Assembly (NCBI GenBank): GCA_000708835.1
Contig: DF237293.1
Location: forward strand, 34,551 to 98,550
Source of the DNA: Klebsormidium nitens
Taxonomy: Eukaryota > Streptophyta > Klebsormidiophyceae > Klebsormidiales > Klebsormidiaceae
Reading direction: 5' to 3'
Length of the DNA stretch: 64,000 nucleotides
The stretch's first letter is position 1, and every line of letters begins with the position of its first letter. Shown one piece after another: positions 10,193 through 25,800 of the stretch. A program made the translations under genes and the position numbers. Below the pieces are notes generated by a model. The model was not told the DNA's origin, did no database searches, and saw only the letters and a list, made by a program, of their open reading frames with translations.

Positions 10193-13100
10193 CTAGCCTG
10201 ACTTGCGCTGTCCGTTTAAGTTGCCTTCTCTTCCAAAGACGTTTCCTTCTCACGGCTTTTCGCTGAAGCGTTCGTTTTCGAACTGGCCAACTCGCTCTTG
10301 TTCGAAGGCCCTACCTCTCTTTCAAAATCCAAAGCTTCCAAAGACGGAACGGTCTCAAGCCTCTTCTTTATCTCCTTGGCAGGCGCACCCCTCACCCTGG
10401 ACTCTCCAGTATTCCGTCGAGCAACGGAATCCGGCGCGGCACGCCGGCGAGGGCGGAAATTGTAGCAGCCCATCCTCGACCCAGCGCGAGCGGCGGCGCG
10501 CTTTCACAACTCCGCGAGCTCTGCACGCATGTCTGCAGGAAAAAGAGAGTGCCTAATGTCAATGACTTCAACAGATTGCCAGTCTTATCTGCTTGTCCAA
10601 ATTTCATGAAGCTACCGTTTGCTATATGGGCGCGCGTTTCCAGGGGTCGTCACTTACGAAAGGGCAAGTGCTTAGACAAGATTTCTCATCGGTGTGAATT
10701 GTCTGAACACTACTTCTTGGCCAGAGTACCCAAAATACCCTCTTCCAAAAACGCCTGCGTCGGTTCTGAGCGTGAATCGTACCAATCTATTCACAAGTCA
10801 GGCAAAGTCTGCGAAATCCGGGGGATATAAATATGCAGACATTGTTTGCTTTGCATTGTATGATGGACACAACGTTGCTTCCACCGATCATAATCTAACG
10901 TAAGAGGCTACGGTCAAAAACTTTGCCGGGCAAAACGATGGATCGCAGCTGATGAATGGATAATAGCAGGAAGGCAGGACTGAATGAGAACCTTGAACAA
11001 ATTCAACGTGCACTCCAGGGGTAAGAGGGACCACATTGCTGGCAAACGAGGGCCCCCTTTCGATCGTGTATATACTTTGAGAAGCATGCTTCGTAGCATA
11101 AAATTAATAACCCTGATGACAATCAGTTCGAAAAGCAAGAGCTTGCTGTCCAGGTCCCCAACAGCCAGCATTGAAAAACCTCCGAAGCTGCAAGTCATTT
11201 GATTGCATGTAAGGGCTTGTTCTAAATACTCACTCTTCTACATCCGCTTTGCGCTTGCGGGTTTTCCCCATGCTCCACACCGGAAATGGGGTCTCACTTG
11301 GCCCCGCTGGTCAAACGCCAAAGCAGGTGACAGCTGGCACCTCCCCAGGATCGCCATAGGAGGCGCAGGCATAACGACGAAATGCGACAATGCACACCCG
11401 CATCTCAATGTAGTCTACGCAGTTGAACAAGTGTCCCGCGACTCATGGTGTTCGTGACACTCGGGCTGTTCGTCAAACGGCGATTTAAAGCACGCTGCGC
11501 TTGCCTGGGGCGCGCTCGCGGCCGCGGCCACCGGACGACGAGAGCGCCCTGCCACCCGAAATCATACAGAATTCCCGCTCTTCAATACTGCGCGTCTCTG
11601 TGTCCAATAGGACCGCAACGGATGATCCACATCCGTATCTCTAAGGTGAACGTCTCCGTCCTCCTAAACCAAACGGCAGATTCATTGAAAGTGACCCATT
11701 ATGCATTGGCCTACCTAAACTGTAGATTGCAGAAAGTGCGCGCGCGGCAGCCGTGCTCAATTGCGGGCGGCCGCGCTGCCCCCTTAGCTACCTGGTTTTC
11801 GGTTGAACTCATGCCTGGGTTACCGTCCAGGCGGCCACGGAGTTAACTTGGACGAGGTCCTCTCTTCGTTATTTCTTCTCAGAAACTGGGATCTTTTTGA
11901 AACAAGAAGGTCCATTTGCACAGGCACCAGGCCAGCTCCGCAGATAGAAAGAGACGTGTGCCTGCGAGTTGGGGATACACTGCACAAGGCGGAGGCAAAA
12001 TCAGCGGTGAGCGGAATTCACCAAAACTTCTTTGACTCATTACTGCGCAGCATTCTGTTCTGCGTGCTTTGTCTCCTGGAGTGACTGAGATTCTCGTGCA
12101 AGTTTGAACAAACGCTACGAACGAACTTTGTGAATCCTTGAAGAAGGGTTGATATTTTTGCTCGCTCCCTCCAAGTTAGACAAAAAACCCGGCGAAATCG
12201 GAACATAGCACTGGCACCAAAAGCTGTATCAATTGAGGTGCATTTTGTTCAGAGTCGAGCCTGAGATGTCATGGAAGTTGCTTTCAGCTTATAAAGATTC
12301 GATTCTGAGGTCGAAATATCATTGCCCTTTGAGATTCTGAATCCTCCCTCGTGCCGAACTTGTTTCTCCCTCTTTTTCTTCAGAGAAATTTGGAAGCAAT
12401 ATTCAGACCCTTTTTTTGTGGCAATTGAAGGGCCTACAACCTTTCTCAATTCTGTAGAGAGTAGTAGCGTGCCGTCTTCAAGCTGTTGCAGCACCATGAA
12501 CGGGCGCAGCGTGTATGTGATGAGAAGGGCGTAGATGCAGACTTGCCTTTCAAAGCATGCCTTTCAAACGCGATCCTCGGAGTCCTTGCTTAGTGAAATT
12601 GTAGGATTGAAGAAGAAACTTACGTCCTGTCAGAAGGCCCCCTTCTATCACAGGGAGACTTGGCAGTCGATCAAGCTTGGATTTCGCTGATTACACGGTC
12701 TTCTACCAATATTTCTCAACAGCTGTTCCAAGGGCAGTCTTCTACAGATGGTAACTGTAGGAGCGAGGATTCCTCGTGAGATAGGGAACGCCCCTTCTGC
12801 TCATAGGCGAGACTGGTTGCAGGTCCAGAAATGCAACGACTTTAGGGCGACTCGAGAGACCCGACAGCAAAAGCCCTGGTGGATTCCAGGAATCAGGCGG
12901 CTCTTGAGAAGGGTCTGTACATGTTATGCACTCCAACGCTAGCCGCTTGTTCTCTAGAGTCACATTTAGAAACGGTTACATGCTCGTGCAACTCGACTGA
13001 GACTATTTCATTTCTGTATGCAGGTACTCGTCGGCTTCGAATCGCTAGGGGAAGTCAGAAAGACTCAGAAATCATTGGTTTGTGAAAGTTTGTAGTTTTT

Positions 13101-13228
13101 CGGATAGCTTCTGATTAGAAGTTTTGTGAAGCACTTGACTTTTGCAGTAGCAGATTCTCCAGACCCTCTCCTACTCTTTTCATAGCCCTCTCCTAGCCCT
13201 CTGCCAGCAAAAGACCGGGCTACCAAGA
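10193..13228. other. Intergenic, no gene recognised
   Basis: About 3 kb between the two inverted DUF3626 copies. The first few hundred bases after the element may be decayed 5' sequence of the left copy. Open frames here are short, overlapping on both strands, and match no family I recognise. The stretch would serve both flanking genes as upstream DNA. Confidence 0.45.
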
Positions 13229-14227
13229 ATGGGGTGCTGCTTCGGCGTTTCCTGGAAGGAGGCAATGGGTTGGAGACTGAAATTGCCTGCTCTTAGGCTC
13301 GCTCTTCCGGGGCAGCTTCTAACGGGGTTTACGCTTAGCACGCAACCACCCGCTTCCGCATTCAAGGCGCATGACTGGTCGAACTCTGCTATCGAGGAAG
13401 AAAGCGGAAACAGACGACTTGCCGGGTTTGTGCAATCTTTGGAAGCGCTGAAGCGTCAGCCAAAGCGGCGTCTTTGTGTTAGACAGGAAGCCGTTCTGCA
13501 CGACGCGCGCGGTCGCGCGCGCGAGGCGTCGGAGGCGGCGCTCCCGGGTTTGCGAAAGCGGTTTGCGAGACTAGGATTGGGGGGAAATGCGCTCGCGCGG
13601 GTGTTGGAGTACGTCCAAGAAAGTGCGCCGATCGTCATTCACTTTGACCCGCGGCAGCCGTTTAGAAACTTTTCCACAGTCCTAGAAGTGTTCCTTTCGG
13701 ACACAGAGTACCGGAACCAATTCGAAACGAACATATCGAAGGGCCATCTCGGGCCTTCTCGTGACACGTGGGAGCGAACCCTCTTCAGGGGAGTGTACCA
13801 TCGGGGGGATCCCCCGAGCCCCGAAGTGCGCACAAAGTATGGCGCGCTCAACCTGTTCCAGCAGCCCGAGGGATGCGCCCCAGCAGGCTACGGGTCCTGT
13901 TACTTTACGCTCTGTTCGGGAGTCCGTAAACGGGTCACGTTCACGTGGGGAGACTCGTCTACCGACGCTGCACAGACGCCTGCCACGTGTCAGCATTTCG
14001 CCCACGTGCTGCAGAAGTTTTCTGATGCGGACGTCCGCAGCCTGGTCAAGCGGGGGCCGCGGACAAACGGGGAAGCGTTTCTCGTGGAAGCGCAGATACA
14101 CGGACCCATCGACTTCCGCTGCGACGTCAAGGGAGTCCGGTACGCGAGCGCGGAATCCGCGGACGTCCGGAAGCAGTTGGAGGAGTGGGCGGACAAGAAT
14201 TGGTTTGCCGCCTGTGTCTACGATTGA
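13229..14227 (+). CDS. DUF3626 domain protein, intact copy
   Basis: Single-exon gene for a 332-residue protein. The conserved part (about residues 90-332) has the hallmarks of DUF3626, a family known mainly from bacteria and of unknown function: SAPIVIHFDP, a DTEYRNQFETNIS segment, a W-E-LFRGVYHRG motif, TKYGALNLFQQPEGC, YGSCYFTL, VRKRVTFTWGDSS, a CQHFAHVL helix and FLVEAQIHGPIDF. The first 90 residues are less conserved. The ATG at 13229 is the first in frame, but an upstream exon cannot be excluded. A second, broken copy lies inverted at 9080-9879. Being intronless and of a mostly bacterial family suggests past horizontal transfer, which is inference. Role and location in the cell are unknown. 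Confidence 0.8.
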   Translation: MGCCFGVSWKEAMGWRLKLPALRLALPGQLLTGFTLSTQPPASAFKAHDWSNSAIEEESGNRRLAGFVQSLEALKRQPKRRLCVRQEAVLHDARGRAREASEAALPGLRKRFARLGLGGNALARVLEYVQESAPIVIHFDPRQPFRNFSTVLEVFLSDTEYRNQFETNISKGHLGPSRDTWERTLFRGVYHRGDPPSPEVRTKYGALNLFQQPEGCAPAGYGSCYFTLCSGVRKRVTFTWGDSSTDAAQTPATCQHFAHVLQKFSDADVRSLVKRGPRTNGEAFLVEAQIHGPIDFRCDVKGVRYASAESADVRKQLEEWADKNWFAACVYD

Positions 14228-16750
14228 GTCGACGTTGGTCAAAGGGCTGCCTAGCAGTCTCATCTTGAAAAGAGTGATTATTTGAACCGCAAATGTGCAG
14301 GATGTGGTTTGGTATAGCTGTCCAGAGGACGAGGCCGACTAGAAACGCGGAGTCATTTTGCACTTCGAGTTTTTGAGCCTTTCCTATCTTCTCTTTGCTT
14401 GTGCTCCTTGTTCAAATCTCTCTGAGAACTCTCGCAAGAGGTGCAGAGCAAGGAGCGTGATCGTGATGTTACATGTTGACATAAAATCCCCTACGGGGCA
14501 ATCATTTACAAGTTTACCGACACAACAGATGCGAGTATCAACATCGAGCAGAGGGCTAGTCTTGCACGTGTACACGTGACGTGAGCAAGTTGCGGCATCT
14601 AGACGCAACGCGTGTTGGTTGCAACAAGGCGTCCGTAGCATATTGCACAACTGGTGTATCATGCAGCAACCGAACGATGATCTCGTCAACGTCTGCAGTT
14701 TACCGACCAAAAGAACTATTAATCCTTCGCTCCTGTGGTAAGGACTTTAGTACGTCCCCATGGCTGGTTAATAATGTGGCATCGGATGAGCGAGCTGACC
14801 ATGCACTAACGAAGGACGGAGTTCTGATCTTCTGTCGCCGCAAGGGGCGCTCTAGCTAAGAAAGCCCTCTGGGCTCTGATTGTGTCGCTTGATTTATCAT
14901 TCGCGAATCTATTGTACCCGCATTCTAAAACAGAGTTGAATGTTGCAATTGTCTCGAGCCTGAGATGTATCGACCTCCGTTCCTGCAGACTCGGAAATGA
15001 TGGTCGATCGATAAGATGATGTCACTCCGTCGGAGCGCGCGATGCCCATGACATCCATGATCCGGCCGCCTGTCTGATGCATAAGGTCTTCACAAGGCAG
15101 GCTTTAGCGCTAGGCCAATTGGTCGTGCCAGAGCTCAATGATATTCCAATTGATATCATGGTAAACTTACGATCCAATTCTAGCTAGTGAATTGGAGATT
15201 GAGCTATAGCTCAGCCCAGCCTGTCACGAAAATGCGGCCCGCGCATGCAGAGTCGACGTTGAGCTAACATGCATCGCGTTCAAACAAGTACACGATCATG
15301 TGCGCGGCTATAATTGTTTTAGCACATGTGCGGTCACTGCCGCCCAATTTGACGGATGCAAGCTGCGCGCGGCTGGCCGGCCGCGCCCTAGCGCAGGCCG
15401 CCTGCAGTGCGGCATGATGCCAACTCAAGCAGCCGTGCTATGAACAGCTGGCATCGCAAGTGACAATCGACATCCAACGAAACAAATCATTAGCTAGCTT
15501 AGTTTCGCACCATTGAACCTGAGACGGTAGCCGGCCACATGCATGCCATGTAACAATTCATTCACAGACCCAGCGCCGGGAACAAACATACGACAAGGAA
15601 GTTCCATTAAGTGATTTTCAATCATGATGATGAAGTGGGGGGCAACTCTCTTTAAGACGCGCTGCGAATATGAGCTGAGCCTCGAATTAATAAACACTTT
15701 CGGCCGTCCAACCTGGCTCTCTTGCGCCATCTTTGGAAAGGCAGAAACCAAAATGCAGGTTGAATCTAGAAACTCGATCCTCTTGACTCGTTCAAAGATA
15801 TGGGAGCACCACTGCGCTGCTGACACGGAGTGTGCTGGTTTTGCAGCGACCCTAGGCAGCTCGAGCTCCCAACAGCCCACGTACACAGAATTCGTGACTT
15901 GATGAAGTGGCCGCCCATCGAAGTAACAGGTCGAGAAGATAACTTGCAAAACCTGCAAGTGGGAAACATGATTTGCACTAGCACTAAAGTCCACTTATCA
16001 GGCGTCGTGTCGAGAGAAAAATGCAAGGTTTGGACAGTGCACATCTTTCTCGGATTTCGAAGAAACGGACTGTTCACGGCTTATTAGGAAAACCACCAGA
16101 AACTTCCCAAAGGCCATCCAATAGCGCGCTTGATGGGCAACGCCTCGAAACGTCATCCGACGGAATGACTTCAACAATTGAACTAATGTCAAAAGCATAG
16201 CAGTCAACCCTGACTCAAGAGAGCCTCACGTTGACTTGGTCCCGATAAGAACGGGCCCAGATTATGTGTAGAGCGTCCTTTGAAAAGATCAAGAAGCTCA
16301 CTTGGTAAATGCGTCCGTCACAATCAACATGCGATATGAATCAAAGAGGTTCGAAGTGCAACCCAGATAAAAAGGAGGGAGAAGTGTTCAGAGTCCTTAC
16401 AACAAAACGGCCCTTTCTTCGATCCCGCTTTCGGAACATTGAAGCACACCGTTCTTACACAGCGGGCTAAGCACAAGAAATTTTGCTAGCAACGGAAAGT
16501 TTCTGACGACCTTTGAACGTGAACGGAAAGCCTGTCCTATCTTCCCTGTTCCTTTTCTGAAGCTATCACTGACAAAAGCCTGATCAATCGCGTCGCCTGT
16601 GCGTGTGAGCACAGATCCTAACACGTCGATTAAGCGCACTAGAAAGAGTAACGCTGACCTTTCCCCCTGGTCAGATCGCACCGGAGTATTCACCGGATCC
16701 CAAAGGACCTTGCTGTGCGGAATACGGATGTCAATAAACGGGTGCGTACC
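14228..16750. other. Intergenic, no gene recognised
   Basis: About 2.5 kb between the convergent DUF3626 and DEAD-box genes; it should hold both 3' untranslated regions. A 166-codon - strand ORF at 15494-15994 has no recognisable motif and is not longer than chance allows. Confidence 0.45.
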
Positions 16751-20346
<3,596 letters not shown>

Positions 20347-20350
20347 TTAA

Positions 20351-20803
20351 GGTAGAAGTATGGCAATCAACCGCCTGCAGAACCCTAGGTCACATTTCAG
20401 GTCACGAAGGGCCCGAGACTTAACCAAATTGAGTCGAGTTTTTTGCATTGGGTTCGAGGCCCCCAGGGGGGTCCTAGGACCCGGTTCTCGAGGTGTTTCG
20501 ACCCCTCGAGCCACCCCTACCAACCGGGGACTCTTGGCTCTCTCAGAACTGGGGGGGGTCATCTTTAATTTTTCGTAGATCTCAAATGGCTGTATAAATG
20601 ATGGCGGAAAGGCGCTTGGACGACCTCGGCCCATGCAGGGATATCGCACATTTTCGGGGGGGACGAACTGTAGAAGACAATTGGGGTTTCCAGTCACCCG
20701 TCTGAACAAAACCCACAAAAAACAAAAAACAGGGGTCTGAGGCCTTTCGTGACCCGAAACGTGACCTAGGGTTCTGCAGGCGGTTGAATGCCATACTTCT
20801 ACC
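20351..20803. mobile_element. TTAA-flanked inverted-repeat element (MITE)
   Basis: Two arms of about 70 bp (20351-20420 and 20734-20803) are inverted copies with only a few mismatches, both beginning GGTAGAAGTATGGCA from the outside. TTAA stands immediately outside each end (20347-20350 and 20804-20807). TTAA target duplication is typical of the piggyBac superfamily. The interior of about 310 bp has no transposase-like reading frame, so the element is non-autonomous. The superfamily assignment rests on the TTAA only. Confidence 0.8.
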
Positions 20804-20807
20804 TTAA

Positions 20808-22833
20808 TGCATATTGTTTTGAGGGTTTCATTTGCCGGTTGGATTCCCCGGGACACTGTGTAGTACCCGGTCGGTCAAGCTGTGCGGTAGTATGTGATAA
20901 GGCCGCAAATCAGGCTGACGTTGTAGTGTCCGGGGTGTCACCAGATTCTACGCGCGTCGCGCATCAACAATATCGTACGGCGTGCGATGCCGGCCTTGGT
21001 AACACTTCTGCGTTAACACTTTTACAACTGTCTACTATGGACTACTTGCGACTACTTGCGTCCCCAGTGTCAAGCTGCCCAGTGCCCGGTGATTGTAACG
21101 GTCCCCGGCCCCGCCCGGGCTTGGATTCCCCATAATTGAAATTTGGAAATCTGCAAAAGATCCGTGCTTGCAAAGAAGGATCCGCGCTATCCCTGTGCAG
21201 TCTGCTCGCGACTTGTGCTCGTCACAGCACAGCCTCAGGATCAGGGCCCAGGGGGCAATTCGAATGACATCATGTGGGCGATCAAAAGGGGCCATAAGGA
21301 AGCGGAGGTCCACCTGGAGGGCTGGCGTGATTGAGCAGGGCGGCAGGCCGCAGTCTGCCAACCCCCTGCCAACCCAGGGTCAGTGAAAGGAGTGGGGAGT
21401 TCACACTACCGCGGAGCATTGGTGAAGAGGGGTTTTTGAAAGTGATCGGATCAGGGGTCAAGAGTAGTCGAAGGCGGGGTCAAGAAGTTGCATGCTGATC
21501 CTCAGAGGGTTTCTTCAAAAAGTCTGCCACAGTTGTTTCTAGCAACACTACAAACAGGTATGTTAAAAACCCTAGCCCAACATTCTGGCATGACTGTTCT
21601 AGGCCCACAGGCCCTTTCGTGCATTTGAAGTAAAACTCACCGTGAGAATTGTTATGAGTTGGTCGATTTGTTAAGACATCTGAATTTAGTCTCTGTGCCT
21701 CAAGAAACACCCAGAGATATGGCAGGGCTGGCCAATAATCAGAAGGAGGGTCTTTTGCATGCAGATAGAGATCAGGCTTTGTTCTCTGAAGTAAGATGTT
21801 TGGCACAGTCCATGTGCGCCTACGATTGAGAGTTTGTCAGAGCATTTCAAGGATCTGTGTGAAAGTTGCAGGCGTGCACTTTACTTCTGCACTTGCACAA
21901 GCTGTTAGGACATCTTCTGTGGTTCGACTCTGGTTGTCTGTGCCTTGGTCAATCAGCTCTTAGACTATCCTTTTTGACCTTTGTTCAGGCCAAGGGATTG
22001 CTTGGGGAAGTGTGTTTACTTTGATCAGCCTGTATGAGGGGCCCCAATGTAACAATGTTGTCACATTCTTATCTTCGTTGGATCAGAGTCTCAACCATTT
22101 TTGCACCCTTTTGACAGCAGATCGCACAATGGAAGCATTAGAATGGTAGTTGTGATGTTGTTTGTTAGCGAAGAGCTCAGAAATGTTGGTATTCCGATGC
22201 GCATTGTGGCAGATTGTTTTTGCAGCGCAGCAAGTTTGTAGGCGTCTTTGCAGCAAACGGGTCATGTATTCCAATCTAGGAGCACTCCCCTTGCGCCTTC
22301 TTTTATCGCTGATTTGTCTCTGGAGGTGTTCTGAACATCAAATCAAAAGGGCAGGAGCATGAAAAAGTTTCATGGAACAAGTATCACTTTGACGTGTAGT
22401 CGTAGGCAAGTGGGTTGGCTTCAATCAGCTGAAGAAAGCCATTTGTCTGGATGTTGACTACCAACGATGCATTGTGTTCACAAGACATCAGCCATCGGTA
22501 GCATCCTCACGAGTCAGCTTCGGGCATTCTTTTGAAATGGCCGCAAAAAGGATCTGCTCGCTGGATGAAGACATTTCTTGACTCCAGAGTGGACACACCA
22601 ACAGCTGCCTAAGGCTGAAGGCCTATTCTGGTGTAGCCCCAGCAGTCAGTTGTATGGGCAAGCTTCAACCAAAGATCCTCATCTTGTGTGGGACCAATTG
22701 CGGCAGCTTGTTGTGATCAATGCCTAAAAGCGGGCAGCACTATGAGCTGCAACAGCAAAGTGATGCCCCGGAGTTACAGACGGATGGCGTTGATTGGCTG
22801 CTCTAAATTAGTTCTGTTGCTCCGCGCAGATCA
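20808..22833. other. Intergenic, upstream of the Sec14-like gene
   Basis: No gene recognised. An acceptor-like sequence ends just before the proposed start codon at 22834, so a non-coding first exon of the downstream gene probably lies in this stretch. Confidence 0.4.
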
Positions 22834-25800
22834 ATGATGGGGCGGGACCGGGCCTCCAAGGATGAGGCGCGGCTTACGCGTGAAGATTCCAAGGCCACTA
22901 AAGATGAGGCGCGTGTATCGAAGGCAGCGTCAAAGCGCGAGGGCGAGCGGCTGCGGCGGCAGAGCAGTGACTTTGACAAGACGGATGACGAGGGGGGGCT
23001 GAAGAAGCACCGGTTCAAAAAGGCGATCGCGGCGACGGTAGGGGCGGCGCGAAAGCTGGGGAAGAAGAAGAGCAGGCGGGAGCGGCACAATGTGATCCAC
23101 ATTGAGGAGCCGCCCCTGTCGGAGCATGAGAAGCAGGAGGTGGGACTTATGAAATTTTTTGAGATCCGTCTTGAGGAAGGCGTCTTTATATGCTGCCCTG
23201 CTTGAGAGATGGGCCGACCAGCTAGCTGAAGATTGCTTGCAATTGAAACAACGGCTGGATGCTACCAGGTCGCTTGTTCTTGGTTCTTTCCTCGCAACCC
23301 ACCTGTTAGTAGACTGCCCTGGGATCCAGCAATTAGCGATAGGTTCAGCAAGGGTGCCTGCAGTTTCTTAGCCATCTTTTGGTCAGGAGTTGGAGATGGA
23401 GTTGAAGGTTGTGCATTCCTGATTTCAAGCTACTTATTGTCGATCATGAGCCCACCACTGCGTTGCATATCATGCGTATCTGGGCAGAATCACGCCAGCA
23501 ACAACCATTGCAGCCAGAAACAAATGTCCTGTCACACCTCATGCTTTGGAGTTCATTCGATAGGAAGATGAGAAGCTGGAGTTTGGCATGGTTAAGTTGG
23601 TTCACTCGCTCAGTCTATCAGCCACACAAAGGGGCACTTTGCTTGGATGACGGTTTTGGTGGGTTCCAGAAAATTCTTTATATTCTGCAGAATCTCTGAC
23701 CACCATGTTTTGGTCCAGAAATCTCAACAAGAGAGTCCAAAAATTTTGTCAATCTTTGGATCTCAATTGTAGTCACCAGGATCAGAAGAGGATGTATTCA
23801 GACGAGCACTCAAATCGGAGATTTATGTTGTACGGTGGTTCAAATTCCTGAGAGGGCTCTTTGGATCTATCTACGGGCGCTCGCCGCGGTATTGTATACA
23901 TTCCAACCTACTGAGCCGCAAACAGACCCTTGTAGCTTGGTTTGATTTTGAGCATCCTTGTCCCGTTTCCATGCAGAATTGTGTCAATATTGAAATTCTG
24001 CCTCTCGCTACAGGTTAACCAGTTTCGCACCATGCTTCAAGAAGCAGAGCTGCTACCTGCTCGCCACGACGACTATCATACGCTCCTTAGGTGGGCATTT
24101 GCTACTCCAATGGAGTATCCAGATGTGGACCCCTTGGGGCCAAATGACTACTTCGATCCATAAGCTTGCCCGTTTTCTAGGACGGTAACCAGCTCAGGTA
24201 GAAGCATTCTATTTCTGCTAAGGCTGCAGACTTGCTTTTTCTGATATAGCGGGTATCTCCCAATCCAAAAGTTTTTCCCCACTTGCATCTTGTAGAATAA
24301 CGTCATCTCTGACTTGAACACTCTTCGAAACTTTGGTTCAGACTGTTCTTGAGCCCTCTCATGTCCAATTATTGGGTCCTGGCATTTGCTGTTGAGGCAG
24401 GCACATGCGTCAACAGATGTAGTTGTCTGTGAAAGAGGTAGGTTATTGATCACTTACGTTGCTTTTCAGATTCATCCGCGCCCGGAAGCACGACCTAGCA
24501 GCTGCTAAAGAGATGTGGACCAAGTACATTGAGTGGAGGCGGGACTTTGGAACGGACACCATCGAGAAGGTCAGAATCCGATTTCGTTAGAAGATAGGTC
24601 CCTCTTTTAGTGGCGTCTTGCAGGATTGTTGCATAAAAAGCGAAAATACAGTGGCAGAGCGTTCAGGCGTAGTGACCAACTTTCGAAGCTCCAAGGCTCA
24701 GTGATTCGGAGCTCTTGAAGCTGAGAATTCAGGACTGATTTGCAGGCTCTGTACTTCAAGGCAGGTGACAAGAGGTCAAGAGCACCTAAGACCCAGAGGT
24801 TTTGTTTTGTGGAGGGGTGCTCGTCTCAAGCCTGAACCCAAGAGACGTGAGGCTTATCACTTAGTTCACTTATCACTTAAATCTGCAAAGCTTCGAATCA
24901 AGAGAGGAGCAGGTGATGCAATATGACTTGAAGGCCACCCACTAGATCTGGAAAACCGGTGCGCCTTGGTCAGACCTCCAAGATCCTTAGTTCACAGATC
25001 CCATGCTTTGTCGAGCTTTTCGAGCTTAAAATTCTGATACCATTTGCAGGACTTCACGTTTGAAGAGGTGGAGCAGGTGAAGGAGCACTACCCGCAGGGA
25101 CATCATGGCGTGGACCGCGAGGGGTGTCCCATCTACATCGAGCGGATTGGCAAGGTGGACGCACACAGGGTGGGTGCTCCCGCAGCAGAGCTTCAGCCAC
25201 TTTTATTTCATCCGTTTTGAAGAGCGTCCCACCTCGGCGGAAGCTGATATCAGGCCGTCCGAATGGATCCTTGCACTTGTAGGCTGCAGGTCGTAACCTA
25301 CTGATGTGACACTTTTCAGAAGCGAAGAGTCTGTCGGCAACATCTCAGGGATGCTGAGCCAGAATGATTGACAGAACAACTAATGATTAGCTACCGGCCA
25401 CCTATCGACCAGCCATCCAAGATACGATCTGGTACGATTGTATGCAAGAATCGTCCTGTGGCAGCAATCGGTGACACCAGTGGGAGTCCTCACACTGAAT
25501 TTCTACTTGGCTAAGCGAGCTCTTGACAATGGTTCATCGCTGTCGTCGCAGGTGCTCAAGTACACGACCATCGAGCGCTACCTGAAGTACCACGTGAAGG
25601 AGTTCGAGCTCATGTTCAGCGTCAAGTTCCCCGCAGCGTCCATTGCGTGCGGGCGCCACGTCGAGACGAGCACGAGCATCATGGACGCCGAGGGAGTGGT
25701 GAGTTTCTCCCCAGTCCTAGTTTTTTGCTAGCCCCGTTGCAAAGACGCCAGGCAAGTCGCGCAAGTGGATCTCTGGACAAATAGCGAGCTCCATGTTCCC

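Noticed and set aside
15494-15994. 166-codon ORF on the - strand with a YVGCW motif faintly like a WSC domain
   Set aside because: The cysteine pattern of a WSC domain is not present; length is within chance.
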